Notes: a model not told the origin generated them from the letters alone. DNA of 64,000 bases from Sipunculus nudus (GCA_026874595.1 CM049311.1:49417676-49481675); one strand, 5' to 3'. Positions 24,755 through 37,169 are shown, counted from the stretch's first letter. Numbers and translations are program-made.

Positions 24755-25130
24755 AGTTATGTATCGGCCTGTAATTTTTGCATGTCCATGAATCTTTGAT
24801 GGCTTTCTCGTACAAAAGACTGCTTCAATGATTTTGGACAGTGTTTTTCCATGATTTGATATGTCAACCTTAAATTGTGCTTATATGTACATCTCCCATA
24901 GCTTTGTCAAAAACAGGACTTGTGGCGCCACCTACGATTATTTTTGTGTTTTGCATATCCATTCTAGTATTACAGGAATGCATCTGTGCACATTTCTCAA
25001 GAGTGGTTTGAAGTATCTGGCTGAGATTTTGCATGTCCATGAATCTTAAAAGGCTTTCTCATACACAAAACTGGTGGTGCCTCCTACAATCATTTTTGTG
25101 TTGTGCATATCCATTCCAGTATTTCAGGAG
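24755..25130 (+). repeat. Diverged monomers of the GGTGGCGCCACC repeat
   Basis: Contains TTTTGCATGTCCATGAATC twice, GTGGCGCCACCTAC once and a decayed GGTGGTGCCTCCTAC. These are the landmarks of the repeat unit arrayed at 43960-45140, so this is an older, scattered relative of that family. Confidence 0.6.
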
Positions 25131-25239
25131 TGACATTAATGTAATTGTTGCTTGTACTCGGTTTCAAAATGCTTACTATTTGTTTTGACTTGAAAAGTAA
25201 TCAAGTACTTTTCCGTTAATGGTCAAGCATGTTATCATA

Positions 25240-25285
25240 GACTGCACAGGTTCGCATTGGGCCTGTAGACCTTATTAATTTATGA
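25240..25285 (+). repeat. Dispersed repeat fragment (GCACAGGTTCGCATT)
   Basis: The phrase GCACAGGTTCGCATTGGG with CCTGTAG following recurs at about 45390-45415 before another repeat copy. Confidence 0.5.
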
Positions 25286-25399
25286 TATATGGTTGACACT
25301 TGAGCTGTCAACCACACCTCATTTACTGATATAAGGGAACTAGAATTTCAGCACACAGAGAGCGCAGATCGCAACCATTACCCCAATTTGTGTGAAAAA

Positions 25400-25579
25400 T
25401 GCAACATTTCCCCCCTAAAAAATCCTGGATCCAGATGATGATCCTGATCACCCCAAATTCAATCAGTTGATCCTTTTATCATTGCCGAGCTATCCTAAAC
25501 TTTTTATAAAAATCTGTTGAAATTTTTTTAATAATGTTGCTAACAGTCACACATTTGTAATCCCCACCCAATGGCGGTG
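25400..25579 (+). mobile_element. M1 element, partial copy
   Basis: Carries GATCCAGATGATGATCC, the CACCCCAAATTCAATCAG phrase and a terminal ATGGCGGTGG, equivalent to the right half of copies 1 and 3. Confidence 0.45.
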
Positions 25580-28500
25580 GTGAAAACAGATCTGAGTGAT
25601 TTGCAGCCAAGAAATAAGACTACTTAACGAATCGAAAAATAAAAAAAACGAATCCCCTTCACTCCGTGCAGATGTGACTATTTGAGCTATTATAACTGTT
25701 ATTGGTAAATACAAGGTGCGGGGTGGAGTCAGTAGTTGAAGGCCAATGGAAAATGATAAGATGTTGTCTGTTAGTTATAAATCCATATATACCTTCCTCG
25801 TTACAAATTGATTTCCCAAAGGAATTAGGCAATATTTTCAAGGTCTTAAATTAAGTTTTGAGACCAAGTTATTAAATCTTCATTTCAGAAGGATGCAAAC
25901 AGTTCCACTCAGTTCATTTAGTATCTAGTATATAAAAACGATTTTCCGTTATATTCAAGACGAAAGAAAAAACGTACAAAGTTTAAAACGAATTGCTTGA
26001 TTTTAGAGGACAGAAACAGATACAATATCTCATGAACAATACCTTAGATCGGATCAAGGGTTAATATTGAATAAGACACATTTAAACCTTATTCATATTT
26101 TCAAAATAGCGTAACCATGGATAGACCTGACCCGGCTCTAGCTACCGTAGTTTCATCTTCTGCAGTCTACTTTAAAGCTGATCATGACATCAGGGAAGTG
26201 CTTCTCACTTTCTAGGATTTCATTATAAAACATAGAAACACATAGGTCCTTAAACTATTCTTCACCTAGTTCAGAGAATGGATATATTGTAAATGTTCAT
26301 GCAGAACACCCTGACACAAATTGAAATTTACTGAATTCTGAAAACCAAAGAAACATTTGTTCGAGCGAATACATCTATTTAAGAGGGCCAACAAGGTTTA
26401 GAAGACAATTATAAATACAAAAAAACGCTACACTGTTTTTGGCCGATTGGCGTATTTTTTTTTGGTTATTTAACTTATTTTGAATTGCATGATATAACAG
26501 TTGATACACGAGTACAGCAGCATAAAAATCGTGGCCGACCTTTTAGAAAAGGTACAATCTACTGGTTCAGCAATAACCTGGATATTATTCACAATATAAA
26601 ATCTGATTTATTCTTTACCACATAAATGGTGACCTTATTCACTCTAAACACAGGGTGTTGTAATGGGCATATCATGTAAAATAATACACTTCATTTTTAA
26701 TTTCTAGTTCTGTAACAAAAAATGTTGGTTAACAAATGAACAGGCCTTCCCTGGAGTACGTAGTTTCTGAACCCCTCTGCTTTCCGGAACTTCTAGACAC
26801 GATGGGGTTGTCAGGTATTTTTTTTTAATATTTCCTGATTCTCCACCAGCAAATACACCCAAGGCCATCATTACAGGACTCCCGTCCATGTCAACACATG
26901 GAGCCCCGGGAATAAACATCTCGTCTGGTTTCTTTGAGGAAGTCTTTGTCAGGATGGCAAAATTCCGGGCAAATATATAAAAATTAATAAGACGCAGCGT
27001 TCGTGCCACAATCTCCCATATTGAAGCCGGTATTGCAGTCGGCTGCATCCTGACGCGTGTACGTAAATACACAGCAACGGAGACAGGGCTTCGGTTCTTG
27101 CTAAACTTTGTTTATTGTCAGACGTCCTTGTAAACATCAGACGAGAATACAACCTCGGCTACGTGGTTTGCGGGCGATGGGTTTCTGGCAGTCACTTTAT
27201 CCAGTCAGCTGGGTAATCAGAACTGCGATGAAACCGTCTGATTTCCGACCGCCCCGGGTTCGTGCGAGGAAATCGTTACAAGCAAAGAATATGGTTACTC
27301 GGTTTCCTTCATTAGCGCGCCGTCTGGTCTGTCGCCGGTTCCTTGCCGTAGTTTGTGCTTTTAAATTTATATAAATGAGTCAACCCCACAACAATTGCTC
27401 GATTCTCGTTTCCCAACTATTCTGATAGTAAAATGCTGCATTTTCTCGTAAAATAATATTTTTATCCCAAGAATGCAAATATTTTGGCAAGGCCAAAATA
27501 TTGAAAATTAATTTTTAACATAATTATAAGAATAACAATAAGAAAAGGAAGAAGAAACAGGAAAAGAACAGCAACAATAACAAAAAGAAAAACAAACGGA
27601 AAAGGAAAGAATAAAAGGAAAGGAGAACATTATAATGGTGGTAATTATAGAAAAAAGAGGGAAAGACGGGGTGGGGTAATTAAAAAGAAAATTACTGAAA
27701 CAAACAGTAGCATTTATAAAATCATACATCACGCACTCACTGGTAAAAAAATGATTCCTGCCGTGCGGGCTGTAAGGTATACATGGTAGATTAAGTGGCT
27801 GTAGCGTCCAGACCGGGACAAGCCTCTTACCACTGAAATCCCTGTGACACGTTGAGGAGACCGGCTGTAATCGGGAGTGATTTAGACAGTGCTGGCGAAC
27901 CTCTGTGTGACTTATAGCTTTTTGATAGAGCGCTCTTGCGGAAAACCGCCACGCCGACATGCTATTAGACAACAGGGCATTTCATTTTACACGCCGTCTT
28001 GACAAGCTGATTTGCGATACAATCCGAGCTGTAAACCCCGCCACCTTGTCCCTTCTAACTAGCTACCATATACTCTCCTGCCTTACACTGGAAGCGAAAC
28101 ACTGGAATAACAGAGGCGTGTAATCCTGTGTTGACGTATCATACTATATATGTTGGTGATTTATGGCTAATTTATTTATCATGTGATAAGGATTATAAAG
28201 TGACATGATTATAAAACTTCTATGGAATTTGTAGTGCTATTCTTTATATTACAACAGGTTATTGTGGGATTTTTGGAGATCATAGGAAGTATGATTAAGT
28301 ATTGATTTTACATTAAAACAATGCATTTGTTTTGAATGACGCTTAATTGAAAACGCGATATTAGAATAGGTTTGATCATAATTACAGTATTTTTCATGTG
28401 GCATGTACTCACATATTTAAAGCCCAGTAAAAAGTTATCTTTATTTATTGAGATATATAAATAAATTATTATAACTTAAGCAGTTAATTAATGGTTTATC

Positions 28501-28598
28501 CTTTCAACATCAATTGTAACTCAGACATCAGTGCACGTATGCCAATGTATACAGAGAACATAGTGTGGTGCTAAACTTACTTGTTTACTTGTTTACTA
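25580..28598. other. Unassigned DNA, longer stretch
   Basis: No gene that I can support. Between 26700 and 28100 the base composition is more balanced than in the flanks, and frames are longer (minus 26704-27072, minus 27508-27972, plus 27108-27374). None shows a domain or splice pair I trust. The segment 27530-27660 is a purine-rich low-complexity stretch. Confidence 0.45.
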
Positions 28599-28613
28599 CC
28601 CCCCCCCCCCCCC
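28599..28613. repeat. Poly-C tract
   Basis: An uninterrupted run of about 15 C. Confidence 0.95.
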
Positions 28614-28727
28614 ATATTAAGCACTCAAACCCTGACGTTTTAAAATGGGTTTGTACGCATGGACGATCACATTGAATTTTTTATTCGTGTCGTCATGGAA
28701 CCATTTTCATTTACACCCTCACAATTG

Positions 28728-29026
28728 CCTCCGCCATGAGAGTATGTTTTCATCGACATTCGTGTGTGTCCGTGCGTGCGTTTCTGTGAGTGCTCACGAC
28801 ATAACTGACGCGGAATCTCATGAAATTTCGCGAAGGGGCTGGTAAAGAATTTATTTCATTTTGGTGTGGATTCGGCACGAGATCCGGATACAAGAACGTC
28901 GTCAAGGAATATCCACAAATGTACAGTCGCTTATGCACGAACGAACATGGGAATATGGGCCTAATAATTGAAAGCAAATACGGTTTTGGAAGCATCCTAC
29001 AATCGGGACCCCTCACATGGCGGAGG
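28728..29026 (-). mobile_element. M1 element, complete copy (reverse)
   Basis: The best-preserved copy, with CCTCCGCCATGAG at the left end and CATGGCGGAGG at the right end. It contains GAGATCCGGATAC, the phrase ACAAATGTACAGTCGC, TATGCACGAACGAACATGGG and AGCATCCTACAATCGG. About 299 bp with no coding content: short frames here (28645-28845, 28820-29056, and the minus strand) are by-products. No clear target duplication is visible. Its integrity makes it the reference for defining the family. Confidence 0.68.
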
Positions 29027-30465
29027 CCTACATTCTCTAAGGTGCAACATTCATAGTTGCTTCTCTAAGTTTGTCTGCTTCGCCAACGGGTTAGGAACAT
29101 GGTGTCTTACCGGCTCTCTGATGCGTACCTGGGTCTGACTGCTTGTGTTCTCTTATGGTTTGTTTACTTTTTTTTGTAATGTTTATTCAAAGATATTGTG
29201 TAAATCTTATATTTTTACATCTGAAACCTCCGCATTAGGGTTGTTAAAATATAATCTGCCTTTTATGCCTGAAGCTTTCATTTGTTTTGTGGGAAATCAA
29301 ATGCAGAACAAATACAAAGGTAATTAAGTGTAGTTCACGAGTGTTAATTAGAAGTATGGAGATTGACAGACAAGTGAATTGACATTATAAATATGAATAA
29401 TTACCATTGTAAAGGTAGAGAAATGCAGCATCAACGAAGCATGAAATAATAATGTTAAAACAACGTTGTCTTTCCCTTAAGTGCTATTTTTATCAATCGA
29501 AAATTTTTATTTTTTCATATTTTAGAAAAATGATAGGCAGGAGTATGACACATATAAAAAGACACGACTTTAGTTTTACTTTACTCTCAGATAAACATCG
29601 TTATATATAATTATGAATTTTCTGACAATAATCCTACATTTGACATTATATATATTATTACATGCAATATTTATATATATATATTAACACTTTCGTTGCC
29701 TATGATGAGTATACTCGTTATTTTTCTGATTCCCCCAGTGCCTATGACGGGTATACTTGTCATGAAGGTTTCAGCAATTTTCAGTAAGAAATCACTTAAA
29801 TTTATCAATAAACTCTTCGCAGGTGAGTAGTAGTTTATTTATAAATTGGTTTCTTGTCATGAAATAGTAAAAGTGGGCTCGATAACTCAAAGGTGTGGGA
29901 AGCGTGGAAATATCCACGGCTCTCGTCCTTTTCCGTGAAATAAGTTCATGACCCGTTGTAGTGTAAAATTGATACCGTGTAGGAGTATTCCTCAGAATCA
30001 GACAAAAGCGAGGACCGCAAAAAAATCTGTCTAGTTGTATATTTGGGCGTATTTTGGCAACTTACTTTCGGCAAACCCGCTGGTGAGACCGAGGTGTGAC
30101 AGATCGCACCTTAGGTGTGAACTAGAGATAGCGAGGCGTGAAGTCGTTCAGGTTTATTGCCCGCGAGGACAGCTTGTTGCGCAATCAACAACAATAGGGC
30201 GCGTGCCACATGCCTGACACAAAGACCTGCAGAGAAATCAGGGCTTATTTGGAGTTATTTCATGTACCCTATATATTTAGAGATAGCAATATGCATGTGT
30301 AAGTACCTTAGCCAACAAGTGCATGTAAATTGTAAAATTCTGAAAGCAAACTCGGCCGATCACTTAAGGAACATGTTGGCCCTTTAGTAGGCCTATGGTG
30401 ATTGTACATGATAATAACTGTGACGTTTTATAAATCTTCATCTATTATTTCCATTTAACTTCACC
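29027..30465. other. Unassigned AT-rich DNA with a paired palindrome
   Basis: No gene recognised. Two related imperfect palindromes, GATGAGTATACTCGTTA (29704-29720) and GACGGGTATACTTGTCA (29746-29762), each follow the word GCCTAT. Confidence 0.55.
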
Positions 30466-30467
30466 TA

Positions 30468-30625
30468 ACGACAACCCACTTTGAGCAACAACTTCAAAAT
30501 AAAGACCACTTTTTCAGGGTCCCAATTTTTTTTTGCCCTTTAAACCTCGCTCAGACGATCACCTCGAAAATGAGACCACCTTGTCAAGGTCCCGTTGGTG
30601 GTCTTAATTTCGAGGTATCACTATT
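30468..30625. repeat. Repeat M2 (GACCAC...AAGGTCCC), two units
   Basis: Two imperfect units, each with a gAccACtTt...AGGGTCCC-like or CAAGGTCCC phrase. The second ends GTGGTCTTAATTTCGAGG. The same family recurs at 60350-60500 and 62225-62340. Confidence 0.5.
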
Positions 30626-31249
30626 TATATATAGACCTGTACTAAAGATGTATTACCAACCATGAGCAAAAGGTTAAAAGTAGCAGAAACCACTGGTTTG
30701 CTTATATGTCACTGGCATAAGCTGAAAGGACCGTTGATGTATGTGGCACAGTAGGGTCATTCGTCTGACGCACAGGGACTATAAAACAGTCAGAAATCCG
30801 ATTTTCTCGCTAGAGCTGTGTAGAAACACCCACTTTTAACAAGCTGGTGGGCAATTTCCTGAATGGTGTATCGTCTGTGTGTTTTCATCTCCTAGTAACC
30901 TTTAAATGATACCAGCTCAATCCATGTTTCCGGCAGCTTGAAAAAAAAATAAGAGACCAACAAAAACCCATATGACTGACTCTGATGTTTGGGTCAACGA
31001 GACGGTGATATATTCTTCGAGTGCTTCCGTCCCTTCAGTAAAACATATGTCGTTTTTGTTTAGCGGTAACGAAGTGCAAATTGACGTGGGAGAAAAGCGT
31101 CTGTTGTGTTTATTTATTTCATTAGCTATAAGAACGAGGTTTTGTTAAGAACCTTGGACGATAATTCCCGTGACATTTCCAGAAGGCCATCGCTGGTTAG
31201 TGATATCTACAGAAATGAACTGATTTTTTTTACACTTTTATTCCGAAGT

Positions 31250-31315
31250 CTTTGCATAAGCCCCTGCGTGTTGAAGTATGTAAGATATCGGCGCTCTATA
31301 AACGCTTCGGGAATA

Positions 31316-31347
<32 letters not shown>
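31250..31347 (+). mobile_element. LINE 3' tail with (ATA)n
   Basis: A GGCGCTCTATAAACGC phrase is followed by an ATA microsatellite. This is the usual 3' end of CR1-like non-LTR retrotransposons, which often ends in short repeats after a CGCTATATAAA-like box. A second such tail lies at 38080-38160. Confidence 0.45.
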
Positions 31348-31350
<3 letters not shown>

Positions 31351-31759
31351 CCACGACTACTTTCGTCAATACTACTTTTTCGATACAGAGGCTTTATACA
31401 GACGGCAAGTCATACATTTATGACTCTCGCCAGGTGAATAAGTTATAATGTTTTTCTATGGTTGCTGGTTTGACTTTTAAAAAATTTTCGCAAAAAGTTT
31501 GAAACGACTTTGGTGAAGTTTTGCGGAGGATCAATTAAAAGAGCGCTTAATTCATTGCTATTGTGGGCAACGTTTGTTCAGCTGTTGACCGGGTTAACCC
31601 TAACCTTTGTTATACCTTATTGCGACGATTGTCGCAATAAGAAAGCTTTTTGAAGCGATCTTGGCGACAGTATCCATGTAGTCGTACATATACCAACAAA
31701 CATCCTCAAGCCTGACCTATTGATTCTTTATATACTTTTTTTTACCATTTTTCCAGATG
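31348..31759. other. Unassigned DNA
   Basis: No gene recognised. A hairpin-forming ATTGCGACGATTGTCGCAAT (perfect bar the two central bases) lies at 31618-31637. Confidence 0.55.
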
Positions 31760-32460
31760 ACTTTTAAAAAAACGTTGTATTTATCTTGTTGAAAAATCAT
31801 CTGTCTCTCAAAAAGTCCGTTTACTGCATGGTGCTTTAAGTTTATTTATTTCATCTTCTTGTATTGTCCAGTTTTCAATATCTTTTTTAATATCTGAATT
31901 TTCAAAACCAAGGAAGTTTTGCCATTGTTTTAATATTATTATTATTATTCCATTAATCCCAACTGCGTTGATTGTTTTTCTGTTTATGTAAATAACGCTT
32001 GTGTATTTATACTGCCGGACGACTTCAATAGCTTTTTTTTCGCCGACCGTTCATTTAGAACAAAAATGGTCATGTCTTCTGTGTATTGACTTACCTATTT
32101 TTTTTCCTTCTTCAAAAAGGTTTACCTTAAGACGCTCCTCCAAGCATAGGGATCAATGAGCTGAACCAGCCACTGTTCGACTCACAGCTTTCAGTGTTTG
32201 CATAAAACTGCCCGGTCCTTTACTAAAAAACTATCAAAAGCCTCGGAATAATATAACGCAATTAGATATCCTTTGTTTTAGTGCGTTGTGTTTGCCAAAG
32301 TAGAAGTTCAATCAACTGTTTATTTTGAAATATCCTTAAGGCTACCTTTAATGTATTCTGTTTGATCAGTGTAAACTATTTTATCTATAAAGCTGTACTT
32401 ATTTTTCGTTTAGACGGCTGCTAATATTTTGTAATCCCAGCAACACATATATTGTCCATA
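31760..32460 (-). pseudogene. Non-LTR retrotransposon reverse transcriptase relic
   Basis: Read on the minus strand with frameshifts, the conserved order of an L1/Tx1-type reverse transcriptase is visible. First DYKILAAV and then DQTEYIKG (about 32345-32440) stand in the fingers region. Next LIALYYSEAFDSF (about 32225-32265) stands at motif A. Last YTEDMTIFVLNERSAKKAIE (about 32025-32087) stands at motif C, where the catalytic YADD has become YTED. A further KTINAVGI follows. Several stops and frameshifts, and the altered catalytic motif, make it dead. Neither end of the element is identifiable. The poly-ATA tail at 31347 is in the opposite orientation and is not its 3' end. Confidence 0.75.
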
Positions 32461-34689
32461 GTCTAAGGGCTAATTCTTTTTGTGTCTAGAATGAACCAGA
32501 TTTATCATAAAAGGGGGTTTTGTTTGTCCTTAAATCATCCATTATATAAAATTAAACCAATTAAACGCTCTAAGGACAATGTCTGAAGTGCCTGGATGCC
32601 CCTAATGGTCTCTTAATTGAATCAGTGCGTGAATCAGTAGTATTTATCTCATTACCGATTATGAAAATATATTTCAATTAGCCAATTAAATTAAATTTAT
32701 AAAATACGCCAATTCAAAAGAATACAAATATTGATTATAACATGGTTTTTCTGATTTATTTTTAAAGGTTACATAGGTTAATACTCAAATTAAGTAAATG
32801 TTATAATCATTAAATAATGTTGATTGAATATAAGACATAGCTACAATTACCCATCTCTGATTCTAACAAATACAACACGATTTTACAACATAATCCACAG
32901 AAGCTTATAAAAAGGAAAAAAAATGCACGTGACCATATAAGGAAGCCTATCACACACGCACGCACACCCACGCTTTTCTTACCCGTTCATTATTCTACAC
33001 ATGAAGACCAGTTCATTATTTTAATAATATTATTAAATAACAAACCGTGACAGGTGAACATTTTGTTGCTGAGGCCAAAGGAAAAACGATAATTGTGTTA
33101 TTTTTAAAAATTCGAAAATCTCATCTAGAACTATTTGTCCTCTTACTTCACTTTTTGTGGTAGACAAAATGACCACGTCGATCACGTCCTGGTGTGAGGG
33201 CCTCATATGGGCTTCTTTCGGAGTAACAAACTGCTTTTTGATTGGACATCCAATGGTAGCTGCCGACAGATGACGCTGCGATAGCCCCGAAGAAAAATAA
33301 TTTAAAATATCTCTGGATTAATGGAGTTATAAGGAAAAGAATCCCCCTTAGGACACACTTAATCTCATTACTGACCGTTCAAGACCAAGAAACCATGTAT
33401 AGCTAGCTGAGACGTGGCCAAGGAGGAGTTCCTTGTCAAAAGTTTGGTGTGACCGACGTCAATAATAATATAGATTAATGACACTTGAATTACATGCGTT
33501 TAGACATACCATAAAATTAGATTGTGGCTTGTATTAAAATCATATATAATATCATTTAAAAATTACAATTACATAACAGAATAAGGAGTTTATATCCTCC
33601 TGTACTTTACGTTTGTTTTGTCCTTCAGTGCCTGAATAATAGCTCGTTAATTCACTTGCATATTCACATGTCAAAGAACAAATCATAGAGTAGGAAGTTT
33701 GTGTATATGGAAGTAGGTTAATATAGACCGGGACTTGAACTTAGACTCTGTGTGTATGTGAAGTTATATAAATAACTGTGAAGTTATAGCGATTGCAGCT
33801 TAAGTGCTCGACACTATGTGTAGAGTAGGATATATTTATTATATTATATATATAATATACATATATATATGTGTGTGTGTGTGTGACAGTAATGGCCAGG
33901 TTTATCCTTTAAAAGCTGTCTTGTAAAAACTATTCAGGACTAATGTGATATAGGGCTCAATGACTGGAAAGGATGGTCGGGAAAATAAAGTCACTTACGT
34001 AACCTAAACGAGATCCCAGTTTGGGATCAGAATTTAGCGGGAATTCCTACGCCATAAGAGACCTCCGGGTTAACTGGCTGTCTGATAAGTCTATAAGGGT
34101 AAGGCCACTGGAAAATCATAAAAAGGCAAGGGTGGTAATGGTGTAAAGTGTTCAACTTTGCAATATTTGTTTTTACTTTTTTATTATATCAAATGTTGTG
34201 TTGACTGCCTTTGAGTTCATGGTCACCAGACCTGATGGGAGGGTTTAATATTTATACCTCGTTTAACGTGATTCATACTGAACATTCATCGACCCCATTA
34301 GACTCGTATCTTCAATAATATCTAATCAGCCTGTAGTTGGGCAGTTGGGTTGTTTTGAATGGGGGAAATGTAACAATGTTTATTTAAAAGTGTCGCACTT
34401 TGGGTACAGTAAAATGATATCCTGACAAAAACATGTGGAAGATATTTTTCAATCACCTTTATCAGCGTCTCAATAGAAAATAATAAACACAAACTAAATG
34501 TAGTCGGATAATGGTCCTCAGAGTCCCCGCATTTCTGGAAGTGGTGGGCTAGTTTACATTTGTGTAAAAAGTTAAGTTTATAGTTTCAAAGTAAAAGCAG
34601 GCTTTTATCAATATGCATGAGGGGAAAAATGCTACTGGTTTAAATCATTTTAAAGAGGATATGTCTGAATAAATGTCTGCAATACAAAT
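32461..34689. other. Unassigned AT-rich DNA
   Basis: No gene recognised. A TA/TG microsatellite lies at about 33835-33884 and a CA-rich stretch at about 32950-32975. Confidence 0.5.
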
Positions 34690-35420
34690 CTCAGATTGTG
34701 GTCTGGCCGCCATATTGAATTTTTAGCGGTTGTGTAATTTAAAGGGGATGCAACCCTCATAGGTACCATCATCCCTGTGATTTAGAGAAAAATCAAGCAT
34801 GTTGTTGTTGAGATATTGAGCGCGATAGAAAAACACCGATTGTGCTGTGGTGGCCATTTTGGAATCCGACAGGTTTGTAATTCGATAGGTCTGGAGCCCT
34901 CATAGGTATCAATTTTCTCTGTAAATTTTAGAAAGATCAAGCAAGCTGTTGTTTATATCGCGCGCGAAAAAAACACACCGATTGCGCTGTGGCGGCCATA
35001 TTGGAATTCCGACAGGTCTGTAATTCAATAGGTCTGGATGCATCATAGCTACCAATAATCCCTGTGAATTTGAGAAATTCGAGCATTTTGTTATTGAGAT
35101 AAAGCAGGCGAAAAAAATCATCAGGTGCGATGAGGCGGCCATATTGGAATTCCGACAGGTCTGTGATTCTATAAGTCTGGAGTCCTCATAGATACCAATC
35201 ATCCCTGTGAATTTGAAAAAGATCAAGCTTGTTGTTATTAAGATATCGCACGCGAAAGAAAATCACCGATTGCGCTGTGGCGGCCATATTGTATTCCGAC
35301 AGGTCTGTAATTCAATAGGTCTAGATCCCTCATAGGTACCAATCATCCCTGTGAGTATGAGAGAGCTCGAGCATGTTGTTGTTGAGAATCGCGCGCGAAA
35401 GAAACGTCACTGACGGAAGG
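34690..35420 (+). repeat. 144-bp tandem array S1, five units
   Basis: The word GGCCATATTGGAATTCC or a close variant recurs at about 34707, 34852, 34994, 35138 and 35282, giving a period of about 144 bp. Each unit also holds ACAGGTCTGTAATTCAATAG, CCTCATAGGTACCAATCATC and a GCGCGCGAAA phrase. A reversed array of the same unit lies at 61310-62160. The minus-strand frame at 34909-35226 reads through the repeat and is not a gene. Confidence 0.85.
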
Positions 35421-35684
35421 ACTGATGTAGGGATGGACGGATTGACACGTTGATTATTATATAATATAATATGAAAAAATTATTACAAGAGTGAGCGTCT
35501 CTACAATTGTGGTTGGCAAAAACTGACCCAAATCAACCACTTTTGTAATAATTATTTCAATTGTGAACTTTATTACAATTGTGGTTTCAAAATACCTTAC
35601 CATGGAACAGACTATTGGCAACTTTACGTTTTTGAATACGTCCTCTTTATGTATAATGCCTTCCTCCCATATAACAATTTTTTG
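35421..35684. other. Unassigned DNA
   Basis: A short spacer between two repeats. It contains AATTATTTCAATTGTG-type words repeated two or three times. Confidence 0.4.
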
Positions 35685-35995
35685 CGGCCGAATTTTTCGC
35701 CGGCCGAACTAATCGGTAGGATCAAAAGATGTTAGGGGGTTGCCGGCCGGAAAATAAAGTAGATGTGATGACGGACCCGAAAAATCGGCTGGTTTATAAC
35801 CTACCTGTCCTTTTTATACCATTTTTACGCCAATGATAGTCCTGGAGACGAAACCAGAAGTGACCATATTGTCCGGAGAAATTCAGTAAGCTGCAGGAAA
35901 GATCGGTAGATGTGCTGGCACTCACCGGCAGGCGAGACTTGTACATTTTTCCGGCCGGTTGAAAAAATCAGCCGGTTAAAAAATTAGTAGATGGA
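35685..35995. mobile_element. CCGGCCGG-rich MITE-like repeat
   Basis: Words such as GCCGGCCGAA, GCCGGCCGG and CCGGCCGGTTGAAAAA occur on both sides of a 200-bp centre in opposing orientation. The pattern fits a small inverted-repeat element. Borders and target duplication are not clear. Confidence 0.35.
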
Positions 35996-36659
35996 AGGCC
36001 AGCTTAAAGGCTTCTCCAATTTGGCGCCGAGGCCGACATGACGTAAGGTATTCTTACAGACAAACTTATTCCAAATGAATAAACTTAAAATTGCTTATAT
36101 ACGTTGTATTTTGTTATTTCAAATAGAAGACACAGGTTAATAAGATTCATAGGATTTCGTTTGTTACTCAAATTTGTCGATACTTCCTCTATATATATCC
36201 CCTGTCGACCAGCGCGTTTGGAAAAGAAGTGCCTATGGACCAATTTGTGCCAGAGTATTGTCTGACTTAATGACACAATCCCTAATATTCTATGAATATT
36301 TCTGAAACATTGATAAAAAGATTCTCACGAAAAAGTCTTTGATATAGAACTCCTTACTTACAAATACTACTTACTACAAATATTTCTGTCTCGGTCGCGG
36401 GAATGTTAGGCCCTGCGGTTGTTCTGGCGACCTGTGTACCTCGGACTACGCAGTGCAGGTTTTTTTTTTAAACATTCAGTCTGAAATGCAATTTTGCGAT
36501 AATCTTGATGGTCGAAGAAAGAGGCTGACTAGTAGATCTTTTCTGTCGATATTCCATAATTCTCCAATCTCTTTCTGGAGAATCTTGACATTCGCACATA
36601 TGTATTGTGGCCTTTTGAGAGCAGGTATTGAGACTGTTGACTTCTCACATTAACAAAAC

Positions 36660-36990
36660 GGCGAGATCACTTAAAGCCTGTCTTTATTGGCCTTCATTGG
36701 CTACCCGTTGAATATAGATTGCAATATAAGGTTTTATTATATACCTTACAATCATTACAATTGAAACAATATATATTGGTGAACTCAACGAGCGTTATCA
36801 ATCAGCAGGTGCTCTAAAAACAGATTCACGTGTACAGTTATTTTTTTAAGTCAAGGACGATTATATTTGGAAACTGGTCCTTCAGAACTACAATTCTCAT
36901 ATTATGGCATGAACTTCCTTGTCACATCAGAACTGAACTCTCAGTCCTCGCTTTTAAGAAAATTTTTCAAGGCTTATCTTAAAAAAAACA
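36660..36990 (+). pseudogene. CR1/Jockey-like LINE, ORF2 C-terminal relic
   Basis: One plus-strand frame, broken by a stop, reads RRDHLKPVFIGLHWLPVEYR, then LQYKVLLYTLQSL, and later ILWHELPCHIRTELSVLAFKK. This is the typical end of CR1-like (or Jockey/L2-like) ORF2, after the reverse transcriptase domain. There HWLPV.YR is followed by a YK.L.. stretch and then LWN.LP..IR...S...FK near the stop. The frame ends at about 36985. Upstream sequence shows no reverse transcriptase motifs, so this is a 5'-truncated, inactivated copy. Confidence 0.75.
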
Positions 36991-37134
36991 TATATTAACT
37001 AATTGTAAATCTTTTGTAGTATTTTATGTTCTTATTGTCTCATTTTATATAATTATGTATAATTAATCGCTCTATCTCTCTTATTTGTTTTATTATAAAT
37101 GATTCATCAATCTGAAACTTAATTAGTCATCCCC

Positions 37135-37137
<3 letters not shown>

Positions 37138-37169
<32 letters not shown>

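Noticed and set aside
26704-27072. Minus-strand 122-codon frame with CVDMDGSPVMMALGVFAGG, resembling a trypsin-like active-site region
   Set aside because: The position of the catalytic serine holds Asp, no His/Asp motifs are found nearby, and no splice pair frames it. The resemblance is probably chance.
34690-35420. 144-bp array as a CRISPR array
   Set aside because: The units repeat along their full length with no unique spacers, there are no cas genes, and the genome is eukaryotic.
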